In this document: piece by piece, positions 44,202 through 52,938 of the stretch
Layout: each line of letters starts with the position of its first letter
Numbering within the stretch: position 1 is the stretch's first letter
NCBI GenBank assembly: GCA_049670505.1
Contig: JBATTK010000007.1
Span: forward strand, 27,428-91,427
Direction: 5' to 3'
Length of the DNA: 64,000 nucleotides
Source of the DNA: JBATTK01 sp049670505
Lineage (GTDB): Bacteria > Bacteroidota > Bacteroidia > Flavobacteriales > Flavobacteriaceae
Made by a program: the position numbers and the translations under genes
The notes under the pieces: generated by a model
What the model saw: the letters and a program-made list of their open reading frames with translations, nothing else
What the model was told of the DNA's origin: nothing
Database searches by the model: none

Positions 44202-45269
44202 ATGACGATTCAGGATTTGGGATATAATAAGGCTTTAGAGCAATTTAAAATCGAACAAAATTTAGATGCATTTGAAGTTGGTAGGGTGATATCGGAACAT
44301 AAAGAAAGATATACCGTTAAAACACCTTCTAAAGAGTTTGACTCGGAACTTATTGGGAATTTAAGGTTTACGGCAGCCAGCCGGTATGACCTACCCGCCG
44401 TTGGGGATTGGGTCGCTTTTTCTGAATATGACGACAATAAGGCCTTAATTCATGCCGTATATCCAAGAACCGCTATTATAGAAAGGCAAGCGGTGGGAAA
44501 AAAAGGGCAGATACAAATAATTGCAACGAATATTGATTTTGGATTAATAGTACAAGCTGTTGACCGGGATTTTAATTTAAATCGGTTGGAGAGATACTTG
44601 ACCATCTGTAACGCCGCTAAAGTTGAACCGATTATTGTTTTAAGCAAAATTGATTTGCTGAACGAACCCGATCTGGAGTACATCATAAATCAGATTAAAC
44701 AACGGATCAAAGGTATTACCATACTTACGGTCAGTAATCAAGTAGCCGAGGGATATGATGCTCTAATTCAAATTATCCAAAAGGGGAAAACCTATTGCCT
44801 TCTTGGTTCCTCAGGTGTTGGCAAATCAACTTTGTTAAATCGTATTTCGGGAAAATCATTGATGGAAACAGGTCCTATAAGCACCAGTGTAAACAAAGGG
44901 AGACACATTACAAGTCATCGGGAATTGGTTGTTATGGAAAATGGGGGCATCCTAATAGACAATCCGGGAATGAGAGAAGTAGGAATTTCGGATTTGTCCA
45001 AAGGATTGGAAATTACATTTGAAACAATTTTTGAATATGCCCAAAATTGCAGATATAAAGATTGTACGCACATCCACGAAAAAGGATGTGCAATAATGGA
45101 AGCGCTTGAAAAGGGAGAAATAGATGATGATTCTTATGTAAATTTTCAGAAAATGGAGCGAGAAAAATTGCATTTTGAATCAAGCGCTGCAGAAAAGAAA
45201 AAGAAAGATAAAAATTTTGGCAAAATGATCAAAGACGTTAAAAAGCAAAGAAGGCAAAATAAATACTAA
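44202..45269 (+). CDS. rsgA: Ribosome small-subunit-dependent GTPase RsgA
   Basis: This 355-residue GTPase matures the 30S subunit. It has an N-terminal OB fold (about 20-110), then the circularly permuted G motifs in the order G4 (LSKIDL), G1 (LGSSGVGKSTLLNRI) and G3 (DNPGMRE), and the C-terminal zinc site CRYKDCTHIHEKGC. Lys-rich tail. Length is normal. It is a monocistronic housekeeping gene. Confidence 0.96.
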   Translation: MTIQDLGYNKALEQFKIEQNLDAFEVGRVISEHKERYTVKTPSKEFDSELIGNLRFTAASRYDLPAVGDWVAFSEYDDNKALIHAVYPRTAIIERQAVGKKGQIQIIATNIDFGLIVQAVDRDFNLNRLERYLTICNAAKVEPIIVLSKIDLLNEPDLEYIINQIKQRIKGITILTVSNQVAEGYDALIQIIQKGKTYCLLGSSGVGKSTLLNRISGKSLMETGPISTSVNKGRHITSHRELVVMENGGILIDNPGMREVGISDLSKGLEITFETIFEYAQNCRYKDCTHIHEKGCAIMEALEKGEIDDDSYVNFQKMEREKLHFESSAAEKKKKDKNFGKMIKDVKKQRRQNKY

Positions 45270-45360
45270 GTAGAACAACGTATAACGGGTTGCCAGTGTT
45301 CCACTAACAACATTTTTCCCTAGATTTAGAAAAACTAATAGTTCGAAAGCCTGATAATCA

Positions 45361-45711
45361 ATGCCCAAAGTGCAATATCGAGTGTATGTCATAGAATTAT
45401 CCAAACGCGTATTTACTGAAAATACCAGATTTCGCGCTGCCAATCCCCAATTCAACGGAGTGTTGCAATGTTTATATGTTGGAATGACCAGTAAAACTCC
45501 AAAGGAACGTTTTGTACAACACAAAACCGGTTATAAAAACCAAAGGGGCCATAGGCTATCATCCAACATTGTTCAAAAATACGGTCTATATCTTCGGCCC
45601 GGTCTATACAATCATATTGATCCGATATCTACGCGATCAGAGGCTATAAAAATGGAAGAAAAACTAGCTTTAGAATTACGAAGGCAACGTTATGCGGTCT
45701 GGTTCAATTGA
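45361..45711 (+). CDS. GIY-YIG nuclease-like small protein
   Basis: This 116-residue protein has YRVYVIEL at its start and CLYVGMTSKTPKERFVQH (about 37-54), a GIY-YIG-like core with the conserved Gly and Arg positions. It is a single short domain with no DNA-binding extension, like the UPF0213/YhbQ type. Nuclease activity is possible but untested. No operon partner. Confidence 0.7.
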   Translation: MPKVQYRVYVIELSKRVFTENTRFRAANPQFNGVLQCLYVGMTSKTPKERFVQHKTGYKNQRGHRLSSNIVQKYGLYLRPGLYNHIDPISTRSEAIKMEEKLALELRRQRYAVWFN

Positions 45712-45989
45712 GCACTTAAAATCGAATGAATTAGGATGTAACGATTGGAAAAAGAAAAGTGGAAAGAAGTCCACGATCTTAATGCTCTTTAATTTTATCA
45801 AACTCAAAAGAAAGATCAAGAATCGTAACGTAATTTGATTATTTTAAGGAAAACGGTAGCGCAGCTATTCAAAAACATTCGTAGTATCCGAATAGACTGT
45901 TTAGGTAACGGGAAGAGACAAAAGCACCCCAATTGCTAGGTATGGGGTAAAAAGCCCGACCAATAAAGATGGGTTTCCCTATTTAACCA
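45712..45989. other. Convergent intergenic region
   Basis: These 278 bp separate the convergent GIY-YIG and dikinase genes. No gene or clear repeat is present. AAAGCCC (near 45951) and GGGTTT (near 45971) could form a weak terminator stem for the dikinase transcript. Confidence 0.4.
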
Positions 45990-48719
45990 TCATAACGCCC
46001 CATTTATAGCGGCCTGTGCCGATGACAAACGCGCAATGGGAACTCTAAAAGGGGAACAGCTTACATAGTTCATTCCTGTCTGGTAACAAAACGCTACGGA
46101 GCTGGGTTCGCCACCATGCTCGCCGCATATACCCACTTTTAGATCCGGTTTGGTCTTTCTGCCTTTTTCTGTTCCCATTTTAACCAATTGCCCTACGCCT
46201 TCCCGATCCAACACTTCGAACGGATCAGCGGCCAAAATTCCTTTTTCCAAATAAATGGGCAGGAATTTGCCGGCATCGTCCCGGGAATAGCCAAATGCCA
46301 TCTGGGTCAGGTCATTGGTGCCAAACGAGAAAAAATCGGTATGTTGGGCAATGTGGTCGGCTATTAGGACCGCACGTGGAATCTCGATCATGGTACCCAC
46401 TAAATATTCAATGGTATCGCTCCTTTCCTCGAACACCTCGGTCGCAGTGGACCTGATGATCTTTTCCTGTTCCAAGTATTCTTGTACCGTACCTACCAAC
46501 GGCACCATAATTTCCGGTTTCGCCACAATTCCTTTTTCCTTTAAGTTTAGGGCCGCTTCGATAATGGCCCGGGTCTGCATTTCGGTAATTTCCGGGTAAG
46601 TGTTCCCTAATCTACAACCCCTATGTCCCAACATTGGATTAAACTCTTCCAACTCGGCCACTTTGTTTTTAACTGCCTGCAGGGATATATGCATTTCCTC
46701 GGCGAGATCTTTTTGGGTAGCCAATTGGTGGGGAACAAATTCGTGCAAGGGAGGATCCAAGAGGCGTATGGTTACGGGCAATCCTTGCATAGCCTCAAAA
46801 ATACCTTCAAAATCACTGCGTTGCATCGGTAGTAAATCCGCCAACGCATTTTTTCTTCCCTTCACCGTATTGGCCAAGATCATTTCGCGCATTGCCTTGA
46901 TACGATCCACTTCGAAGAACATATGTTCCGTTCGGGCAAGACCTATGCCCTGTGCACCAAAGTTACGGGCAACCCTTGCATCTTTGGGCGTGTCGGCATT
47001 TGTTCGTACCCGCATGCTTGCATATTTGTCCGATAAATCCATGATATCTCCAAATTCGCCACTCAATTCAGGTTCGATCGTTGCCACTTTCCCTTCGATG
47101 ATATTACCTGTAGAGCCGTTTAACGATATCCAATCGCCTTCATGGTACTCTTTGCCATCAACGGTCATTTTACGGTTCTTATAATCGATTTTCAAGGCTC
47201 CTGCCCCGGAGATACAGCACTTGCCCATTCCTCGTGCGACTACGGCGGCATGGGAGGTCATACCTCCCCGGGCGGTCAGTATACCACGAGCAATATTCAT
47301 CCCCTCCAAGTCCTCGGGAGATGTTTCGATACGGGTTAAAATGGTGTTTTTAAATTTATTGGCCTCATCGGCGAAGAAAACGATTTGGCCAGTGGCCGCA
47401 CCTGGGGAGGCAGGCAATCCTTGGGCGATTACATGCACACTTTTTAGGGCAAGGGGATCAAAAATGGGATGCAACAATTCGTCCAGCTTGTTGGGTTCGA
47501 TCCGCAGTAAGGCTTCTTTCTCATCTATTTGCCCCTCTTTTAAGAGATCCATCGCAATTTTCACCATTGCGGCCCCTGTACGTTTGCCATTTCTGGTCTG
47601 TAGAATCCAAAGTTTTCCTTCCTGAATGGTAAATTCCATATCCTGCATATCGTGATAGTGTTTTTCCAACTTATCCTGATATTCATAGAGTTCGGTATAT
47701 ATGGAGGGCATCAATTCTTCCAGGGAAGGATAATTCTCCGCCCGATCGGCTTCCTCGATCTTCGCCAGTTCGGCCCAACGCAGGGAACCTAGTTTGGTGA
47801 TCTGTTGTGGGGTTCTTGTACCCGCAACAACGTCTTCCCCTTGTGCATCGATCAGGTACTCCCCGTTAAATACGTTTTCACCTGTACCGGCATCGCGGGT
47901 AAAACAGACCCCCGTTCCAGAGTCTTCGCCCATATTTCCATATACCATGGCCTGCACATTTACCGCGGTTCCCCAATCGGCAGGATATCCGTGCATTGTT
48001 CTGTAATAAACGGCCCTGTTCCCGTTCCAACTATCGAATACGGCCATTATTGCGCCCCATAACTGACTCCAGGGGTCGGTCGGGAAATCGTGCCCCGTAC
48101 GTTTTTTTACGGCATCCTTGAAATCATAGACAAGATCCTTTAGATCTTGAACGGTAAATTGGGTATCAAGTTGGATTTCTCTTTTTTCCTTTAGGTGTTC
48201 CATGATTTCTTCAAAGGGATCGATATCGTCCTTGGATTCCGGTTTCATTCCTAGCACCACACCCCCGTACATTTGGATAAAGCGGCGGTAAGAATCCCAG
48301 GCAAAGCGGTCTTTTCCTGTCTTGGCGGCCAAACCTTTGACCACTTCATCATTTAGTCCAATATTCAGGACGGTATCCATCATTCCGGGCATAGATACCT
48401 TGGCACCCGAACGGACCGAAATCAATAAGGGGTTTTCCACATCCCCGAATTTGGTGGCCATGATGTCCTCTATATTTTCAATGGCCTTTTCAACATCGGC
48501 CTTGATCAATTCAACTACCGCCTCCCTTCCAAGCTTGTTGTATTCTGTACATACTTCCGTTGTAACGGTGAACCCCGGAGGTACGGGGATACCTATTTTA
48601 CCCATTTCGGCCAGGTTGGCTCCTTTGCCCCCCAAAAGGTTCTTCATTGTACTGTTTCCATCTGAGGTTTTGTCGCCGAAGCTGTAGACCCGGGCTTTCA
48701 CTTCTTGTAATGTTTGCAT
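45990..48719 (-). CDS. ppdK: Pyruvate, phosphate dikinase
   Basis: This enzyme interconverts pyruvate, ATP and phosphate with phosphoenolpyruvate, AMP and pyrophosphate. The 909-residue protein from ATG 48719 (MQTLQEVKARVY) has the ATP-grasp domain with GGKGANLAEM near residue 30, the swivelling phosphohistidine domain with GGMTSHAAVVARGMGK (catalytic His in TSHAA), and the PEP/pyruvate-binding barrel with GLARTEHMFF, GTNDLTQ and a CGEHGG near the end (GICGEHGGEP). An upstream ATG at 48776 lies inside the predicted -7 element, so 48719 is preferred. Its promoter carries a palindrome shared with the cytochrome genes. Confidence 0.96.
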   Translation of the reverse strand: MQTLQEVKARVYSFGDKTSDGNSTMKNLLGGKGANLAEMGKIGIPVPPGFTVTTEVCTEYNKLGREAVVELIKADVEKAIENIEDIMATKFGDVENPLLISVRSGAKVSMPGMMDTVLNIGLNDEVVKGLAAKTGKDRFAWDSYRRFIQMYGGVVLGMKPESKDDIDPFEEIMEHLKEKREIQLDTQFTVQDLKDLVYDFKDAVKKRTGHDFPTDPWSQLWGAIMAVFDSWNGNRAVYYRTMHGYPADWGTAVNVQAMVYGNMGEDSGTGVCFTRDAGTGENVFNGEYLIDAQGEDVVAGTRTPQQITKLGSLRWAELAKIEEADRAENYPSLEELMPSIYTELYEYQDKLEKHYHDMQDMEFTIQEGKLWILQTRNGKRTGAAMVKIAMDLLKEGQIDEKEALLRIEPNKLDELLHPIFDPLALKSVHVIAQGLPASPGAATGQIVFFADEANKFKNTILTRIETSPEDLEGMNIARGILTARGGMTSHAAVVARGMGKCCISGAGALKIDYKNRKMTVDGKEYHEGDWISLNGSTGNIIEGKVATIEPELSGEFGDIMDLSDKYASMRVRTNADTPKDARVARNFGAQGIGLARTEHMFFEVDRIKAMREMILANTVKGRKNALADLLPMQRSDFEGIFEAMQGLPVTIRLLDPPLHEFVPHQLATQKDLAEEMHISLQAVKNKVAELEEFNPMLGHRGCRLGNTYPEITEMQTRAIIEAALNLKEKGIVAKPEIMVPLVGTVQEYLEQEKIIRSTATEVFEERSDTIEYLVGTMIEIPRAVLIADHIAQHTDFFSFGTNDLTQMAFGYSRDDAGKFLPIYLEKGILAADPFEVLDREGVGQLVKMGTEKGRKTKPDLKVGICGEHGGEPSSVAFCYQTGMNYVSCSPFRVPIARLSSAQAAINGAL

Positions 48720-48773
48720 AAAACAAAGTTTTGGATGTCTTGACGTATCTATTTTATTTCCAATCTCAAATTT

Positions 48774-48781
48774 CAAATCTA
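48774..48781 (-). promoter_or_regulatory. -7 element of ppdK
   Basis: On the minus strand this reads TAGATTTG, an exact TAnnTTTG match. Transcription would start near 48770, giving a leader of about 50 bases. The centre of the palindrome at 48804-48817 lies 33 bp upstream of its centre. Confidence 0.6.
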
Positions 48782-48803
48782 TGGACTAGCTCGTTTTATT
48801 TTT

Positions 48804-48817
48804 ATGATTAATGTCAT
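48804..48817. promoter_or_regulatory. CRP/FNR-type palindrome upstream of ppdK
   Basis: ATGATTAATGTCAT fits ATGAYWnnTGTCAT. It would be centred about 40 bp before the ppdK start of transcription, the class II activator position. The shared motif is also at 48953 and 61002. Confidence 0.6.
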
Positions 48818-48952
48818 ATAATCCAGAAATAGTAATTGAAAACTAAGGTGAATTTTTCCTTTTATCTAAGAATTTCTTGTTTACGGCACAAATTGAGTAT
48901 TAATATCATAAAAACACTCATGTTTTTTTGATGATCCTTAATTTTTCGAAAT

Positions 48953-48966
48953 ATGATAAATGTCAT
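48953..48966. promoter_or_regulatory. CRP/FNR-type palindrome upstream of the cytochrome operon
   Basis: ATGATAAATGTCAT differs from the ppdK copy by one base. Its centre lies 31 bp upstream of the centre of the TATATTTT element at 48987, again an activator-like geometry. Confidence 0.6.
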
Positions 48967-48986
48967 TATTTAAGAAATAGTCCTGC

Positions 48987-48994
48987 TATATTTT
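48987..48994 (+). promoter_or_regulatory. -7 element of the cytochrome operon
   Basis: TATATTTT matches seven of eight positions of TAnnTTTG. Transcription near 48998 would give a leader of about 45 bases before the ATG at 49043. Confidence 0.5.
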
Positions 48995-49042
48995 TAGGCC
49001 GATTTACATTAAGATTTATTTAACAGCTAAATATTCGATCGT

Positions 49043-50167
49043 ATGAAAAATTTAAAACTAGCAAGTCTCTTGATGATGGTTGCATCAGGTCTACTATTTA
49101 TTCAATGTACCAGCGACCCTATCGCAGGACCAGCGGGAGCGGATGGTAGTGATGGAATGGATGGTCAGGATGGGGTCGACGGAGTAGACGGAACCGCCTC
49201 CTGCATAAGTTGCCATTCCAACGCCACCCGTGATATTGTTGAAAATTCCTTTTTTGTTTCTCAACATAATACGGGAACCACCTTTGCTAGAGGTGCGAGT
49301 GCCACTTGCGCACAATGCCATGGAGAAGACGGTTATATTGATTATGTAACTGTTGGTATGGTGGATGAAGCCGGTTATACGGATGCTTCACCTATTTCCT
49401 GTGCTACATGCCACGACACACACGATACTTTCGATTTTGAAAATGACGGGGCAGATTTTGCCTTAAGAAATACTGATCCTGTTACCTTGGTAATCGATGA
49501 GACCACGGTAATAGATTTTGGGGGCACAAGTAATAATTGTACCACGTGCCACCAGCCAAGAAACAGCTATGTAATCCCAGCTGAGGATGGAACGGGCAAG
49601 TATGTAGTCGCAACCACACGTTTTGGACCTCACCATGGACCCCAGGCCACAATGTTAGAAGGTATCATGGGTGCCAATATTGCTGGTTCGGTAGGGTATC
49701 CGGGTGTTGCCTCCGCCACGCATCGGACCGGTTCTTCCTGTGTAAACTGTCATATGGGGGAATCTACGGATGAAAATGAAGGCCTGCATTCCTGGAATCC
49801 AACGGAAGCTTCCTGTATAACATGCCATGCAAACGGTATCCCACCGGAAATGGGAGGATTTATGGAAGGTATGGCAACCTTAAAGCAGTTATTGGGCCAA
49901 GTCGTTGGTGAGGAATATGCCGAAGATGTCGATGGCAATCCTCTTTTTGATATGGATGGTAATCCCGTGGGTACGGGTGTGCCTGTAATGGGACTTATCG
50001 TGGACATCCCATCTGAAAACAGATCCAATGAAGGTATTTTTACAACAGCGGAAGCGCAAGCCGCCTGGAACTATATGACCTTATTGGAAGATCAAAGTAA
50101 CGGGATACACAACCCCGGTTACTCCAGGGCACTGCTCACTAATTCTATCGAGGCATTGCAGAATTGA
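49043..50167 (+). CDS. Hexaheme c-type cytochrome lipoprotein with collagen-like spacer
   Basis: This 374-residue lipoprotein (lipobox LLFIQC, Cys22) has seven Gly-x-Asp/Ala collagen-like triplets (about 29-50) and then six CxxCH heme sites with cysteines starting at 54, 89, 120, 166, 233 and 258 (CISCH, CAQCH, CATCH, CTTCH, CVNCH, CITCH). The spacing and several extra histidines (HDTHD, FGPHHGP, ATHRTG) suggest bis-His ligation. The flexible spacer would hold the heme domain away from the membrane. It is the first gene of an operon ending at 55532 and is a likely electron carrier between the iron-sulfur/NrfD module and an outside partner. Confidence 0.9.
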   Translation: MKNLKLASLLMMVASGLLFIQCTSDPIAGPAGADGSDGMDGQDGVDGVDGTASCISCHSNATRDIVENSFFVSQHNTGTTFARGASATCAQCHGEDGYIDYVTVGMVDEAGYTDASPISCATCHDTHDTFDFENDGADFALRNTDPVTLVIDETTVIDFGGTSNNCTTCHQPRNSYVIPAEDGTGKYVVATTRFGPHHGPQATMLEGIMGANIAGSVGYPGVASATHRTGSSCVNCHMGESTDENEGLHSWNPTEASCITCHANGIPPEMGGFMEGMATLKQLLGQVVGEEYAEDVDGNPLFDMDGNPVGTGVPVMGLIVDIPSENRSNEGIFTTAEAQAAWNYMTLLEDQSNGIHNPGYSRALLTNSIEALQN

Positions 50168-50320
50168 TATTTAAATCCTCATTAAGTTCTAAATCAGAGA
50201 TGCTACCGAACTTAATGGACAGGTATCGTATGGGTTCAAATAGCCGTTGATAGGTAATGAAAAGGAGGACGAAAATTTCTTAAAAATTGGAGTAAGTGAT
50301 GACCAAATAATAAAAACAAA

Positions 50321-50710
50321 ATGAAAAAACGATTACGGATAATCTTAGTGGGTGGTTTAAGTTTATTATGTTTTTCATGTTACTATGACGAATTGATAGA
50401 AGAAGAAATTCCCGATATACCTGTAGATCAAACAATTTCTTTTGCGGACGACATACAACCTTTGTTCATCGGAAGCGGGAGGGATTGTACAGGCTGTCAT
50501 AACGGTACTATTGCCAACCCGGATTTAAGGGAGGGAAATGCTTACAATGCAATTGTACCCGGACTGGTTGTTGCCGGAGATGCCGAAAATAGCGAATTCT
50601 TTAAAAAGTTGCCGGGCAACGATCATCCTATTGAAGCGGGTTTTACACTAACCGTTGATGAAATTGCTTTAATAAAAGGTTGGATAGACCGAGGTGCGGA
50701 GAATAACTAA
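50321..50710 (+). CDS. Monoheme cytochrome c-like lipoprotein
   Basis: This 129-residue lipoprotein (lipobox LLCFSC, followed by YYDELIEEE) has one heme site CTGCH near residue 57 in a domain opening ISFADDIQPLF and ending LIKGWIDRGAENN, the pattern of the planctomycete-type small cytochrome domain common in Bacteroidota. Acidic residues after the lipid Cys suggest surface export. It follows the hexaheme gene by 153 bp and precedes the DUF5777 gene by 18 bp. Confidence 0.85.
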   Translation: MKKRLRIILVGGLSLLCFSCYYDELIEEEIPDIPVDQTISFADDIQPLFIGSGRDCTGCHNGTIANPDLREGNAYNAIVPGLVVAGDAENSEFFKKLPGNDHPIEAGFTLTVDEIALIKGWIDRGAENN

Positions 50711-50728
50711 ATAGTAAGACATCAAAAT

Positions 50729-51586
50729 ATGAAAAACATTAAACTAGGATACTTTGCATTATTACTTTGCCCCTTTTGCCTCTTTTCCCAAGAAAAAGTA
50801 AAGGATTCCGTTGTAGATAAACCGGAACGTCCTGCGTTCGAAAGTTCCTTTATCATTGATAACCCTAATAATGTACTCTTTCCAAAAAACACCTTGGAGG
50901 TACAGATGTCGCACAGGTTTGGATTAATTAACGGGGGAACAAATGATTTGGCGGGATTATGGGCACCTTCAAATATCCGTATTGGATTGGCCTATTCCTT
51001 ACACGATAGATTGACCATTGGATTTGGAACCACCAAATTTGATCGGCTACAGGATTTTAATTGGAAAGTTGGTATCCTAAGTCAAACACGCTCAGGGCGT
51101 ATTCCGGTAAGCGTATCGTACTACGGTAATTTTACCATTGATGCGCGAAGTAGGGAAAATTTTAGCGTGGATCAGCACAGGTATTCCTATTTCAATCAAT
51201 TGATCATTGCCCGTAGATTTAGTCCCAAGCTTTCCATGCAATTGGCTCCCAGTATTTCACATTTTAATCTAGTAGAAAGTAGAATGAGAAATGACGTAAT
51301 CGGACTGGCATTCGGTGGGCGGTATAAAATAAGTGATCAAACATCCATATTGTGGGATTACAGTCAACCGTTTACCCATCATTTGGATGGTGTACGATTG
51401 GATATCGATCCTGAACCGGGGTTTAGTTTAGGAGTAGAGTTCAATACCTCGGCACATGCGTTTCAACTGTTTATAAGTAATATGAATGGTATTGTACCAC
51501 AACAAAACTATATGAAAAACGTAAACGATTTCTTTAGAGGTGATATCCTGTTTGGATTTAACATTACAAGAAACTATAACTTTTGA
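50729..51586 (+). CDS. DUF5777-family outer-membrane beta-barrel protein
   Basis: This 285-residue protein has a signal peptide ending CLFSQ and strands typical of a small barrel; NTLEVQMSHRFGLINGG near residue 58 and LWAPSNIRIGLAYSLHDRLTIG near 78 match DUF5777. In Bacteroidota this family is repeatedly encoded with cytochromes, so it may form the outer-membrane part of an electron conduit, by analogy with porin-cytochrome complexes. That analogy is inference. Confidence 0.8.
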   Translation: MKNIKLGYFALLLCPFCLFSQEKVKDSVVDKPERPAFESSFIIDNPNNVLFPKNTLEVQMSHRFGLINGGTNDLAGLWAPSNIRIGLAYSLHDRLTIGFGTTKFDRLQDFNWKVGILSQTRSGRIPVSVSYYGNFTIDARSRENFSVDQHRYSYFNQLIIARRFSPKLSMQLAPSISHFNLVESRMRNDVIGLAFGGRYKISDQTSILWDYSQPFTHHLDGVRLDIDPEPGFSLGVEFNTSAHAFQLFISNMNGIVPQQNYMKNVNDFFRGDILFGFNITRNYNF

Positions 51587-51660
51587 TTCAAATAAATCCC
51601 AACGATGGGGAGCGTATTGACAACTATCATTTTCATTTAGTCCACTTAAAAAACTACGTT

Positions 51661-51930
51661 ATGACCAACAAATCCAGAAAAGAAGAACAACTTTCAAGAA
51701 GAGGCATATTACCTATACTGGGAACCGGTTTACTTATGCCTTTCTTAGGGTTTGGAAAATCTATGGACGATGAGGTTCTCGATCCCAAGGAAAAGGAGGA
51801 ATACAAAACCTTGTTAAAACCCGATGGAACAACCGTAAAAGTAAAGGTGGGCACGCTAAAAAAATCAAAAATCGTTAAGAAAAATATTTCCAACAAATCA
51901 TTTCTTGACTGGTTGGGCAAGAAACTATAA
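51661..51930 (+). CDS. Small protein with Tat-like N-terminus
   Basis: This 89-residue protein from ATG 51661 has a Tat-like start (LSRRGILPILGTGLLMPFLG) and a short basic mature part with LLKPDGTTVKVKVG and a C-terminal FLDWLGKKL. An in-frame start at 51583 would overlap the barrel gene and bury the motif. The segment after the signal resembles the ELMTTDGTLIQVDSS segment in the iron-sulfur protein that follows, so the two may share a partner. No known family recognised. Confidence 0.65.
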   Translation: MTNKSRKEEQLSRRGILPILGTGLLMPFLGFGKSMDDEVLDPKEKEEYKTLLKPDGTTVKVKVGTLKKSKIVKKNISNKSFLDWLGKKL

Positions 51931-51952
51931 TTCCATTTAATCCAAACGCACT

Positions 51953-52936
51953 ATGAAAGATGACAACATAAATCCAAGACGCAAATTTCTTGACAAAGGT
52001 TTGAAACTAGGCCTTATTACGGCAATTGGTGGAATTGGGGTTTCTAAGATCACGAATAAATTAAATGCGAAAACTACTCATAGTTCAAGTGATAAAATGG
52101 AATTAATGACCACGGATGGCACATTGATACAGGTAGATTCATCGGAAGTAATAGAAGTAGAGCAGAAGGCGGAACCTGATCTTAAATACAATGTCAGGGA
52201 AGGGATGCCGAACAGAAAATTTGTCATGGTCATCGACCTGGCAAAATGTAAAAATGCCTTAAAATGTCAGAGCGCTTGTAACAAGCACCATTACATTACG
52301 GGTGACAACGCATGGCTTAAAGTATACAAAATACAGGAGTCCAAGGATACGGCCCCATATTGGATGCCCACAACATGCATGCATTGCGATAAACCTGCCT
52401 GTGTAACCGTTTGCCCAGTGGATGCCACTTTTAAAAGAAAGGACGGTTTGGTATTAATCGATAATGAACGTTGTATCGGATGTCGTTTCTGTATGGCGGC
52501 CTGCCCATACTCCACCAGGGTCTTTAATTGGAGTGATCCAGATCAGGGGGAAACCAGTGAAATTGATTTAAATACGGGCATGGATCATCTTACACATGCA
52601 TCTCCCGAACATGCCGGAAAGCCAAGCGTTGTAGGTACAGTGGATAAATGTGATTTTTGTCCCCATGCGGTTGACGAGGGCGAACTTCCGCACTGCGTAA
52701 CAGCCTGTCCCAACGGCGTGTTTTATTTTGGCGATAAGTATGAGGATACCGTAAACAATGGTGAGGAAACGCTAAGGTTAAGTAAATTATTAAAAGACAA
52801 GTCCGGATACCGGCTTATGGAAGGTTTGGGCACGGAACCCAGCGTATATTATTTGCCTCCTGTTGACCGATTAGTGGATTTTGAAGACGGTTTAGAAAGT
52901 TACAATGAATTTCAATCTGTTGAAAAACCGGAGTGA
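51953..52936 (+). CDS. Tat-exported ferredoxin-like subunit with four [4Fe-4S] clusters
   Basis: This 327-residue protein has a Tat-like signal (NPRRKFLDKGLKLGLI) and four cysteine clusters: CKNALKCQSAC, CMHCDKPACVTVCP, CIGCRFCMAACP and CDFCPHAVDEGELPHC plus CVTACP. The cluster order matches NrfC/PsrB/HmcB-type subunits that pass electrons between a periplasmic partner and an NrfD-type membrane subunit. The GTG/ATG of the membrane gene overlaps or abuts the stop. No molybdopterin catalytic subunit is encoded nearby, so it probably talks to the cytochromes. Confidence 0.92.
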   Translation: MKDDNINPRRKFLDKGLKLGLITAIGGIGVSKITNKLNAKTTHSSSDKMELMTTDGTLIQVDSSEVIEVEQKAEPDLKYNVREGMPNRKFVMVIDLAKCKNALKCQSACNKHHYITGDNAWLKVYKIQESKDTAPYWMPTTCMHCDKPACVTVCPVDATFKRKDGLVLIDNERCIGCRFCMAACPYSTRVFNWSDPDQGETSEIDLNTGMDHLTHASPEHAGKPSVVGTVDKCDFCPHAVDEGELPHCVTACPNGVFYFGDKYEDTVNNGEETLRLSKLLKDKSGYRLMEGLGTEPSVYYLPPVDRLVDFEDGLESYNEFQSVEKPE

Positions 52937-52938
52937 TT

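Noticed and set aside
46600..47184. 194-codon plus-strand frame opposite ppdK
   Set aside because: Antisense shadow of a strongly conserved enzyme with no recognisable domain.
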